Positions 26,903 through 35,351 of a stretch of DNA of 64,000 nucleotides are shown here, in pieces (position 1 is the first letter of the stretch; each line of letters begins with the position of its first letter). A model generated the notes under the pieces. It saw nothing but the letters and a program-made list of their open reading frames with translations, was not told the DNA's origin and searched no databases. The translations under genes and the position numbers were made by a program. This DNA comes from Gammaproteobacteria bacterium (GTDB lineage: Bacteria > Pseudomonadota > Gammaproteobacteria > Pseudomonadales > Halieaceae). The DNA is taken from positions 372,001 to 436,000 of the forward strand of contig JAUHXH010000002.1 in the NCBI GenBank assembly GCA_030427085.1, in the 5' to 3' direction.

Positions 26903-28303
26903 ATGCGCCGTTTGCTGCTATCCCTTTCACTGCTTGCCTTTGCGGGTGTCCAGAGCCCGACCTATGCCGATGTGGATACCGGTCTCAACGCCGACAGCAT
27001 CGAGCAGGCGCGGCTGTTGCGAGATTCAGCGATGGCGGGCAGCGAGGCCTATGACATCGTGGAGTCGCTGACTACCGAGGTCGGCCCGCGATTGGCGGGG
27101 ACCGAGGCCGAGGCCCGCGCCCGTGATTGGGCGGTGGAGAAGATGAAATCCCTCGGCTTCGAGAATGTTCGCGTGGAACCCTTCGAGATGGAAACCTGGG
27201 TACGCGGCGAGGAACACGCTGAATTGCTGGCCCCCTTCCCGCAGCCATTGTCCATCACTGCACTGGGTGGTTCCGTGGCAACCGCCGCTGATGGCCTGGA
27301 GGGTGAGCTGGCGATCTTTGAATCGCTGGACGCCCTGCGCGAAGCGCCCGAGGGTAGCTTGAAAGGCAAAATCGCCTACATCGGTAACGCCATGCAGCAA
27401 ACCCAGACCGGCGCTTCCTACGGCTACTACGGCGCTGCCCGCCGCGAAGGGGCGGTAGTCGCTGCACAAAAAGGCGCCAGCGGCCTGTTGATTCGCAGCA
27501 TCGGCACCGACAGCCACCGCTTCCCCCACACCGGCAAAATGACCTACAAGGAAGGCGTGGCAAAAATCCCCGCCGCTGCCCTGAGTAATCCCGATGCCGA
27601 CCAGATCGAGCGGATTGCCCAGTACGGCAAAACCCTGCGCGTGCGCTTCACCCAAACCCCCAAAATTGTCGGCACCACCCAAAGCGGCAATGTTATCGGT
27701 GAGATCGTTGGCCGCGAGCGCCCCGACGAAGTGGTCATTATCGGCGGCCACCTGGATAGCTGGGACCTGGGGACGGGTGCCGTAGACGATGGCGCCGGCG
27801 TAGCGATTGCAGCCGCAGCCGCGAAAAAGTTGTTGGACGCTGGCCTTCGCCCCCGTCGCACCGTACGCGTTATATTCTGGGGTGCCGAGGAGGTTGGCCT
27901 GCTGGGTGGCTTTGCCTATCTGGAGCGCCACCGTGCAGACCTGGAAAAGCACGTGCTCGGCACCGAAAGCGATTTTGGCGCCGGGCGGGCCTGGCAGTTG
28001 AATGCCCAGGTGTCTGAACCGGGGCAAGCCGTGGTGGACAGCATTGCCCGCCTCGTTGCCCCCATCGGCATCTCGCCGGGCAACATGGACAGCCCCGGCG
28101 CCGGCCCCGACCTGATCCCCATGGTACAGGCAGGCATGCCATCGCTGCGTTTTACCCAGAACGGCATGGATTACTTCGATCTCCACCACACGCACGACGA
28201 TACACTGGACAAGATTGAAGCCGAGGCGCTGGATCAAAACGTGGCCGCATTCGCCGTATTTGCCTGGCTGGTGGCGGAGAGTACGGTGAACTTCTGGCGC
28301 TGA
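26903..28303 (+). CDS. Secreted M28 family metallopeptidase (carboxypeptidase Q-like)
   Basis: Di-zinc exopeptidase of 466 residues. Signal peptide to about residue 22, a protease-associated (PA) insert at about 130-240, and metal or catalytic residues H283 and D285 (GGHLDSWD), D295, E329-E330 (GAEEVG), D357 and a C-terminal His in HHTHDDT. The overall order matches plasma glutamate carboxypeptidase/CPQ-type dipeptidases. It probably releases amino acids from peptides in the periplasm or outside. The sulfatase gene follows 78 bases later on the same strand. Confidence 0.92.
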   Translation: MRRLLLSLSLLAFAGVQSPTYADVDTGLNADSIEQARLLRDSAMAGSEAYDIVESLTTEVGPRLAGTEAEARARDWAVEKMKSLGFENVRVEPFEMETWVRGEEHAELLAPFPQPLSITALGGSVATAADGLEGELAIFESLDALREAPEGSLKGKIAYIGNAMQQTQTGASYGYYGAARREGAVVAAQKGASGLLIRSIGTDSHRFPHTGKMTYKEGVAKIPAAALSNPDADQIERIAQYGKTLRVRFTQTPKIVGTTQSGNVIGEIVGRERPDEVVIIGGHLDSWDLGTGAVDDGAGVAIAAAAAKKLLDAGLRPRRTVRVIFWGAEEVGLLGGFAYLERHRADLEKHVLGTESDFGAGRAWQLNAQVSEPGQAVVDSIARLVAPIGISPGNMDSPGAGPDLIPMVQAGMPSLRFTQNGMDYFDLHHTHDDTLDKIEAEALDQNVAAFAVFAWLVAESTVNFWR

Positions 28304-28381
28304 AGTGTCGCGTGCAGGACAGATTGACCGGTCTGTATGAGCCACTATTCCACTGATAACAAACAGAAGGAGTTCGCAGAC

Positions 28382-29911
28382 ATGCACCCGCTAAAATCGT
28401 TCGTGGTGATCGCCGGCCTCGTGCTGGCCGCTACCGCCAATGTCCTGCACGCCGCCGAGCGTCCCAACATCCTGGTGATCTGGGGCGATGACATCGGTAT
28501 CTGGAATATCAGCCGCTACAGCATGGGGCAGATGGGCTACCAAACGCCTAACATCGACCGCATCGCCAATGAAGGCATGATCTTCAGTGACTACTACGGT
28601 GAACAGAGTTGCACCGCAGGCCGCTCGGCTTTTATTACCGGCCAGCACCCCCTGCGTACCGGGCTCACCAAAGTAGGGATTCCCGGCTCCGACATTGGCA
28701 TTCAGCCGGAAGATCCCACACTGGCGGAACTGCTGAAGCCACTGGGCTACACCAGCGGCCAGTTCGGCAAGAATCACCTGGGCGATCGCGACGAATTCCT
28801 GCCCACCAACCACGGTTTCGATGAATTCTTCGGCAACCTCTACCACCTCAATGCCGAAGAAACGCCGGAAGACCCGGACTACCCCAAAGATCCCGCCTTT
28901 CAAAAGCGTTTCGGCCCGCGCGGTGTGATTCGCAGTTTCGCCGATGGTCGCGTCGAAGACAGCGGCCCGCTGACACGCAAGCGCATGGAAACTGTGGACG
29001 AGGAATTCCTGGGTGCTGCGCTGAAGTTCATCGACAAAGCCCACAGCGCCGACAAGCCCTTCTTCGTGTGGTTCAACTCCACGCGCATGCACTACTACAC
29101 GCATGTAAAAGAAGAGCAACTGGGTGCTAGCGGCCAGGGCTTTTACAATGACGGCATGGTGGAGCACGACGGCCATGTGGGCCAGTTGCTGAACAAACTG
29201 GATGAACTGGGCATCGCCGACAACACCATCGTGTTCTATTCCACCGACAATGGCCCCCACTTCAACCAGTGGCCAGATGCGGCCATTACTCCCTTCCGCG
29301 GTGAAAAGAACACCAACTGGGAGGGCGGCTTCCGTGTGCCAGCGATGGTGCGTTGGCCCGGGCAGATCAAAGCCGGCACCATCAGCAACTCCGTGATGTC
29401 ACACCTGGACTGGGTGCCTACATTGATGAGTGCTGCCGGCGATGAGGGCGTTAAAGCCGAGCTGCTGCAGGGCAAGTCGGTTGGCGGCAAGCAGTTCAAG
29501 GTGCATCTCGATGGCTACGACTTCCTGCCCTATCTAACGGGCAAAGCCGACGCCGCACCGCGCAATGAATTTTTTTACTTCAGCGACGACGGCCTGTTGA
29601 CCGCAGCCCGGGTGGGTGACTGGAAAACCGTGTTCGCGGAACAGCGTGCGCAGCGCTTCGACGTATGGCGGGACCCCTTCGTGACCCTGCGTATCCCCAA
29701 GTTGTTCCATTTACGGCGGGACCCCTTCGAGCGCGCAGACACCGACTCCAACAGCTACAACCTGTGGTGGGACAAAAAAATCGCCACCGGCGCAATGCAG
29801 GCTCGCGTAGAAGTGACCAAGTTTGTAATGAGCTTGCAGCAGTTCCCGCCGCGCCAGCGTCCAGGTACGTTCACTGTCGATCAGATACTGGAAGCGATTT
29901 ACAAAAAATGA
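28382..29911 (+). CDS. Secreted type I arylsulfatase
   Basis: 509 residues from the ATG at 28382, which has AAGGAG about 10 bases upstream and gives a clean signal peptide (to about AHA). The alkaline-phosphatase-fold metal motif GDDIG follows, then the sulfatase signature CTAGR (C77-R81), a CxAxR type in which Cys must become formylglycine. GKNHLGD and the late STDNGPH block complete the active site. No formylglycine-generating enzyme or anaerobic maturase lies in the window. The substrate may be a sulfated algal polysaccharide or a small aryl sulfate. Confidence 0.93.
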   Translation: MHPLKSFVVIAGLVLAATANVLHAAERPNILVIWGDDIGIWNISRYSMGQMGYQTPNIDRIANEGMIFSDYYGEQSCTAGRSAFITGQHPLRTGLTKVGIPGSDIGIQPEDPTLAELLKPLGYTSGQFGKNHLGDRDEFLPTNHGFDEFFGNLYHLNAEETPEDPDYPKDPAFQKRFGPRGVIRSFADGRVEDSGPLTRKRMETVDEEFLGAALKFIDKAHSADKPFFVWFNSTRMHYYTHVKEEQLGASGQGFYNDGMVEHDGHVGQLLNKLDELGIADNTIVFYSTDNGPHFNQWPDAAITPFRGEKNTNWEGGFRVPAMVRWPGQIKAGTISNSVMSHLDWVPTLMSAAGDEGVKAELLQGKSVGGKQFKVHLDGYDFLPYLTGKADAAPRNEFFYFSDDGLLTAARVGDWKTVFAEQRAQRFDVWRDPFVTLRIPKLFHLRRDPFERADTDSNSYNLWWDKKIATGAMQARVEVTKFVMSLQQFPPRQRPGTFTVDQILEAIYKK

Positions 29912-29919
29912 GGAAGGTC

Positions 29920-29942
29920 GGCTGCGGACAGCGTCCGCAGCC
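29920..29942. terminator. Perfect 10-bp hairpin between convergent genes
   Basis: GGCTGCGGAC AGC GTCCGCAGCC begins 9 bases after the sulfatase stop and ends just before the stop of the convergent gene at 29944. It has no T-tract, so it is a likely but not canonical transcript end for either strand. Confidence 0.55.
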
Positions 29943-29943
29943 G

Positions 29944-30255
29944 TTAAGCCTCGCCGCGGGCTGACCAGCGCCTCAACGCGCGAAGTAACAGCAGCAGCAA
30001 CCCCAGGTTGATCAGCGGCGCGATAAATGCCCAGACAGCTGGAAAGGGGTCGGGGATGCTCGGTAACAACATATCGGGCAACACCACCCAGGGCAGCCCG
30101 AGCGGGATAAGAAAGATCCCCGCGAAGGGTGTGGGCTCGGCGCCGAACAGGCCGAAGTAGGCGATGACGGTAATGGCGACTGCGGCGGCGTAGGCTAGTG
30201 TGAACACGATGACTACGCCGTTCAGCAGGCGCGAAAAAGCAACTCTATATCGCAT
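29944..30255 (-). CDS. Small integral membrane protein
   Basis: Not recognised. 103 residues from the ATG at 30255, with three hydrophobic segments (about 8-38, 44-62 and 72-92) and a basic C-terminus (RALRRWSARGEA), giving an inner-membrane protein with a cytoplasmic tail. A TTG at 30291 would add 12 polar residues. No clear Shine-Dalgarno. Divergent from the amidohydrolase gene. Confidence 0.55.
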   Translation of the reverse strand: MRYRVAFSRLLNGVVIVFTLAYAAAVAITVIAYFGLFGAEPTPFAGIFLIPLGLPWVVLPDMLLPSIPDPFPAVWAFIAPLINLGLLLLLLRALRRWSARGEA

Positions 30256-30369
30256 ACCGGTCAGATTACGCCCATGGAAGAGTGAATCCAATCAACGCTG
30301 ATTGCCGTGGTACTCTTTTAATCTATCGCCTTAGTGCAATCAGGCACAATGAACTTTGGAGCTTTGCCC

Positions 30370-31905
30370 ATGAATGTAGCCTTCCGCACCTTGATAGTGG
30401 CTATCGTCAGTTTCCTCTCAACCGCTACCCTTGCCGATCAGTACGACATCGCCATTGTTAATGGCCGCGTAATTGACCCCCAATCGGGTACCGACGCCGT
30501 GCTAAACGTAGGCATTCGCGGCAGCGAAATCGTTGCCGTGGAAGCCGGACCGATGGCCGCCACGCGAACCATCGATGCCAAGGGCAAAGTGGTCAGCCCA
30601 GGTTTTATCGACATGCACGCCCACGGCCAGAACATTCTCAGTAACCGCGTACAGGCGCTGGACGGTGTCACCACAGCACTGGAACTCGAATCGGGTGCCT
30701 GGCCAATTGACGAGTGGTATGAAGGTGCGGCTGCCGAAGGCCGGCCCATCAACTATGGTGCTTCCGTGAATTGGGCCTATGCGCGCATCGATGCTCTTCT
30801 TGGACCGGCACCATCGGATAAGGAAGATTGGCTGGAAGACCAGTTCGCGGGGTCCGCCTGGCAGACCATGTTGACCAGTGAAGAACAAGTGGATCAGGTA
30901 GTTGCCCGGGTACAGCAAGGCTTGGATCAGGGTGGCCTGGGGATTGGCTTTTTACTGGGCTATGCACCGGATGCCGGCCGGAAGGAATATTTCCGCCTGA
31001 CACAGCTGGCCGCTGCTAATGACGTGCCCACCTATACCCACGCGCGCTTCATGTCGATGCTGGAGCCGCGCAGTTCATTCGAGGCGATGGCCGAAATAGT
31101 TTCCGCCGCCGCGGGTACCGGCGCGCATGCGCACATCGTTCACCTGAATTCCATGAGCCTGCGGGACATCGGGGTAATTGGTGAAATGATCAGCAAGGCG
31201 CAAGCAGACGGTGTGCGCCTGACCACCGAAGCCTATCCCTACGGCGCTGGCGCTACCCATATCGGCGCCGCCATGTTCCGGCAAGAAAACTGGCAGCAGC
31301 GCATCGGCGGCATCACTGCACACAACTTTGACGTGAACGGCGAACGTCTCAGCGAAGCGGAATTTCATCGGCTGCAGGCCGAGGCGCCTGATACGGGTAC
31401 CGTGATCCACCTGCTGGACACAGCAGTGCCTGCCGACCAGGCCTTGCTCGATGCGGCAGTGTTGTTTCCCGGTGGCGTCATAGCCTCCGATGGGGGCGGC
31501 TGGATGATCGATGGCGAATGGGTAACTGACGATACGTGGCCGCTACCCGAGAATGCCTGGAGCCATCCGCGCAGCGCCGGCACCTTCGCGCGATTCCTGC
31601 ATCAGTATGTGACGGAAACCGGCAAGCTCACCTGGCTGGAGGCCATTGAGCGCGTGAGTTACGGGCCCGCGGCGCTGATGGAAGCGGCTGTTCCGCAGAT
31701 GAAACGTAAAGGGCGAATCCAGTCGGGGGCGGATGCGGATATTGTGATCATTGATCCCGCTGAGGTGAAGGATAACGCGAACTACGCCGCGCCGGCCCGT
31801 ACGTCCAGTGGCTTTGAGTATGTGATTGTTAATGGGCAGGTTTTGGTGGAGGGGGGTGTGCTGGATCCTGGTTTGTTACCGGGGCGAGCTGTGCGGAATC
31901 AATGA
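30370..31905 (+). CDS. Exported D-aminoacylase / N-acyl-D-amino-acid deacylase-like amidohydrolase
   Basis: Amidohydrolase-superfamily enzyme of 511 residues. Signal peptide to about residue 22, beta-sandwich strand (YDIAIVNGRVIDP), metal site GFIDMHAHG (H83, H85), later HIVHLNSM and the catalytic ASDGGGW block, ending with the second part of the sandwich (GADADIVIIDP). The start at 30370 is chosen because TGGAGC lies 8 bases upstream and the product begins with the signal peptide; two earlier in-frame starts lack these. Could remove N-acyl groups from D-amino acids or act on a related cyclic amide. Confidence 0.88.
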   Translation: MNVAFRTLIVAIVSFLSTATLADQYDIAIVNGRVIDPQSGTDAVLNVGIRGSEIVAVEAGPMAATRTIDAKGKVVSPGFIDMHAHGQNILSNRVQALDGVTTALELESGAWPIDEWYEGAAAEGRPINYGASVNWAYARIDALLGPAPSDKEDWLEDQFAGSAWQTMLTSEEQVDQVVARVQQGLDQGGLGIGFLLGYAPDAGRKEYFRLTQLAAANDVPTYTHARFMSMLEPRSSFEAMAEIVSAAAGTGAHAHIVHLNSMSLRDIGVIGEMISKAQADGVRLTTEAYPYGAGATHIGAAMFRQENWQQRIGGITAHNFDVNGERLSEAEFHRLQAEAPDTGTVIHLLDTAVPADQALLDAAVLFPGGVIASDGGGWMIDGEWVTDDTWPLPENAWSHPRSAGTFARFLHQYVTETGKLTWLEAIERVSYGPAALMEAAVPQMKRKGRIQSGADADIVIIDPAEVKDNANYAAPARTSSGFEYVIVNGQVLVEGGVLDPGLLPGRAVRNQ

Positions 31906-31938
31906 ATATTGTAGCGGTTAAGTTTTTGTACTGATGAC

Positions 31939-31961
31939 ACGGCTCCCTCGGGAGCCGTTTT
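31939..31961 (+). terminator. Intrinsic terminator after the amidohydrolase gene
   Basis: Stem ACGGCTCC / GGAGCCGT with loop CTCG, followed by a TTTT run. It lies 34 bases after the stop and separates this gene from the propeller lipoprotein at 32070. Confidence 0.85.
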
Positions 31962-32069
31962 CCTATTTTACTCCTACACTGTACTGGGGAACGTCTGTTC
32001 ATCTCCCGAGAACAATAGCCAGGAGAGCACCTGCCGAGTGCTCACTCAATACAGTGAGGAACCTTTCTG

Positions 32070-35000
32070 ATGATAAAAAAAATCTCCATCGGACTGCTCG
32101 CAACCACGCTTACCTTGACCGCGTGTGCCGAGGACGACAAACCTGACACCGGTTTGAACGCGGATACCTTCAAGGGTCTGGAGTTACGCACAATAGGCCC
32201 CGCGTTGATGTCCGGGCGGATTGCCGATCTGGTGCTGCACCCGGAGAACCGAAGCATTTGGTATGTCGCCGTGGGTAGTGGGGGTGTGTGGAAAACCGAC
32301 AATGCCGGCACCACCTGGCAACCACTGTTCGATGAACAGGGGTCTTACTCCATCGGCGCCATCACCCTCGACCCGCAACGGCCGGACACGGTTTGGGTGG
32401 GCACGGGCGAGAATGTTTCCGGGCGCCACGTGGGCTATGGGGACGGCGTGTATCGCAGTCGGGACGGCGGTAAGACTTGGGAAAATATGGGTCTTAAAAA
32501 CTCCGAGCATATCGGCATGATTCGCGTTCATCCAGAAGACTCCAATACCGTCTACGTCGCCGCGCAAGGGCCGTTGTGGTCGGGTGGTGGTGACCGCGGC
32601 TTGTTCAAGACGACCGACGGTGGCAAAACCTGGACCAAGATCCTCGGTGGCGGCGAATACACCGGGGTAAATGAAGTACATCTGGATCCGCGCGATCCCA
32701 ACGTGCTGTACGCGGTCACCTGGCAGCGCCTGCGCAATGTTGCGGTGCTGATGGACGGTGGCCCAGAAACGGCTATCCATAAATCCACCGACGGCGGTGT
32801 GACCTGGCGCAAGCTGAGCGAGGGTTTGCCCGAGGAAACCATGGGTAAGGTTGGCCTGGCGATCTCCCCGATCAAGCCCGATGTTGTATACGCCACGATC
32901 GAACTGGCCCGGCGGGAGGGTGGCTTCTGGCGGTCAGAGGATGGCGGGGAGTCCTGGGAGAAGCGCAACGACTACCTGTCTGGTGGTACAGGACCTCACT
33001 ACTACATGGAATTGTTCGCCAGTCCGCATCAATTTGACCGCGTCTATCAAGCGGATGTGATGCTGCACTACACCGATGACGGTGGCAAAAATTTCACTGG
33101 GATGCCCAGAGCGAATCGCCACGTTGACCACCACGCCCTTGCGTTCGACCCGGAAGATCGGAATTACCTCATCGTTGGCAACGACGGCGGAATCTACGAG
33201 AGCTTTGACGGCGGCGAGAACTGGAAGTTTATCGCCAACTTGCCGGTCACGCAGTTCTACAAGGTCACCGTGGATAACGATGAACCCTTTTACAACGTCT
33301 ATGGCGGCACCCAGGACAACAACTCCCAGGGCGGCCCCTCGCGCACCGATACCACCAGTGGCATTCGCAATAGCGACTGGTTCATCACACTGGGTGGCGA
33401 CGGCCACCAGAGTTTCGCGGACCCGGATAACCCCAATATCGTCTACGCCCAATGGCAGCGCGGCAACCTGACGCGCTTCGACAAAGCCACGGGCGAGTCG
33501 GTTTACATCAAGCCGCAAGCGGAGCAGGGTGCAGCGGAGGAAGAACGCTTCAATTGGGACGCGCCGATTCTGATCAGCCCGCACGATTCAAGCCGCTTGT
33601 ACTTCGCCAGTCATCGCGTCTGGCGCAGCGACAACCGGGGGGACAGTTGGACTGCTATCAGCGAAGACCTCACGCGTAATATCGATCGCCTGCGGGAGCC
33701 GGTCATGGATCGCCGCTGGAGCTACGACTCACCCTGGGATATGTACGCCATGTCCACTTACAGCACCATCACCTCGCTGTCCGAGTCACCTCTGCAGGAG
33801 GGCCTGCTTTACGCCGGCACCGACGATGGTCTGATTCAGATCAGCGAGAACGGTGGTGAAAGTTGGAGTAGCGTTGGTTCACTTCCCGGTGTTCCGGACA
33901 AGTTCTTTGTTAACGACATTCGCGCCGATCTACACGACGTGGATACCGTTTATGTGGTGGTGGACGATCACAAAAATGGCGACTTCACGCCCTATGTACT
34001 GAAAAGTGAAAACCGCGGGCGCAGCTGGAAAAGCATTGCAGGTGATCTCCCGGAGCGGCACGTGGTTTGGCGTATCGTGCAGGATCACGTAAACCCCAAC
34101 CTGCTATTTCTGGGTACGGAATTTGGCCTGTTTTTCACTATTAACGGTGGTGACAAGTGGGTAGAGCTGGCGGGTAACAGTCCTACGATCGCCTGGCGCG
34201 ACGTGGTTATTCAGCGTAGGGAGAGCGACGTGGTCGGCGCCACCTTTGGCCGGGGCTTTTATATTCTTGACGACTACAGCCCGCTGCGGAGCATTGACGA
34301 GAAAATGCTGCGCGAGGACAAGGTACTGTTCCCGGTGCGCCGTGTTCCCTGGTATGTCCCCCGGCAGGTACTCGGTTGCGATGAAGCGAATTGCGCGGCG
34401 GAGCAGGGCGCGGCCTATTACGTAGCCCCCAATCCGCCCTTCGGCGCTACCTTCACCTATTACCTGCCCGAGACAACCCATTCACTGAAGGATGCGCGCC
34501 GGGAAAAGGAAAAGCCACTTGAGGGCGAGGGTAAAGATGTGGCGTTCCCAAGTTGGGCCGACCTGCAGCGCGAGTCGCTCGAAGATGCGCCAGCCATAGT
34601 CCTTACGGTGCGCAATGCCGCGGGTGATGTAGTTCGGCATATTGAGGGGCCGGCTAGCGCGGGCTTCCACCGCGTAAGCTGGGATTTGCGTTACCCGATT
34701 ACTGACCCCTGGGTGCCGCCGGCTGAGCGCGGCGAAAGCTGGAATACCCCTGCGGGTGTGCTGGTGTCGCCCGGTGAATACAGCGTGAGCTTCGCCGAGC
34801 GGATCGATGGCGAAGTGCGTGATCTCGAGCAGCAGCAGGTGTTTGAGGTTTACTCCATTCGCACTCCAACCCTGCCCGGTACTCCACAGGAGGCACGGGT
34901 AGCCTTCCAGCGTGAAGTCGATGATCTTAGCCGCCGCGGCAAGGCCACCCTGAAAACCATCGATGAAACACGCTCTGCGTTGGGCGCGGTACGAGAGAGT

Positions 35001-35351
35001 CTGCTCAGTTCCACGGCTGGCAGTGCGCTGTACCGACAAGCGCAAGTGCTGGATCAAAGTCTGGCGCGCTTACGGACCCGCATCAGCACGGATACCACGC
35101 GAGAATATATGGGTGATCCCGGGCCTGCCTCCATCTCAGATCGCTTGTCACATGCGGGCTATGGTGCACGTTCGCAGGCCTATGGCCCAACGCCGGCGCA
35201 ATCTACCAGCCGTGATATTGCTCGAGAAGAACTAGCTGCTGTGACTGAGGAACTGCAGCAACTGCTCGACAACTACCAGACGCTGAAAGAACAGTTGGAT
35301 GCGGCCGGTGTTCCCTGGACGCCCGGTCGCGGTGTTCAACGCGCAAGGTAA
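32070..35351 (+). CDS. Sortilin/BNR-type beta-propeller lipoprotein
   Basis: 1093 residues. N-terminal lipobox (TLTLTAC), then a ten-bladed-type VPS10/sortilin-like propeller carrying many Asp-box repeats (SRDGGKTWE, TTDGGKTWT, STDGGVTWR, SEDGGESWE, SFDGGENWK, SENGGESWS). A C-terminal region follows with a beta-sandwich (about 850-940) and two helices. Such proteins are often labelled glycosyl hydrolase or WD40, but no sialidase catalytic set is visible. The stop is directly followed by the GTG of the TonB receptor, so the two are made together. GAGGAA lies about 9 bases before the ATG. Confidence 0.88.
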   Translation: MIKKISIGLLATTLTLTACAEDDKPDTGLNADTFKGLELRTIGPALMSGRIADLVLHPENRSIWYVAVGSGGVWKTDNAGTTWQPLFDEQGSYSIGAITLDPQRPDTVWVGTGENVSGRHVGYGDGVYRSRDGGKTWENMGLKNSEHIGMIRVHPEDSNTVYVAAQGPLWSGGGDRGLFKTTDGGKTWTKILGGGEYTGVNEVHLDPRDPNVLYAVTWQRLRNVAVLMDGGPETAIHKSTDGGVTWRKLSEGLPEETMGKVGLAISPIKPDVVYATIELARREGGFWRSEDGGESWEKRNDYLSGGTGPHYYMELFASPHQFDRVYQADVMLHYTDDGGKNFTGMPRANRHVDHHALAFDPEDRNYLIVGNDGGIYESFDGGENWKFIANLPVTQFYKVTVDNDEPFYNVYGGTQDNNSQGGPSRTDTTSGIRNSDWFITLGGDGHQSFADPDNPNIVYAQWQRGNLTRFDKATGESVYIKPQAEQGAAEEERFNWDAPILISPHDSSRLYFASHRVWRSDNRGDSWTAISEDLTRNIDRLREPVMDRRWSYDSPWDMYAMSTYSTITSLSESPLQEGLLYAGTDDGLIQISENGGESWSSVGSLPGVPDKFFVNDIRADLHDVDTVYVVVDDHKNGDFTPYVLKSENRGRSWKSIAGDLPERHVVWRIVQDHVNPNLLFLGTEFGLFFTINGGDKWVELAGNSPTIAWRDVVIQRRESDVVGATFGRGFYILDDYSPLRSIDEKMLREDKVLFPVRRVPWYVPRQVLGCDEANCAAEQGAAYYVAPNPPFGATFTYYLPETTHSLKDARREKEKPLEGEGKDVAFPSWADLQRESLEDAPAIVLTVRNAAGDVVRHIEGPASAGFHRVSWDLRYPITDPWVPPAERGESWNTPAGVLVSPGEYSVSFAERIDGEVRDLEQQQVFEVYSIRTPTLPGTPQEARVAFQREVDDLSRRGKATLKTIDETRSALGAVRESLLSSTAGSALYRQAQVLDQSLARLRTRISTDTTREYMGDPGPASISDRLSHAGYGARSQAYGPTPAQSTSRDIAREELAAVTEELQQLLDNYQTLKEQLDAAGVPWTPGRGVQRAR

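Noticed and set aside
27026-28387. 453-codon open frame antisense to the M28 peptidase
   Set aside because: GC-rich shadow of a gene whose metal-site motifs are intact on the plus strand.
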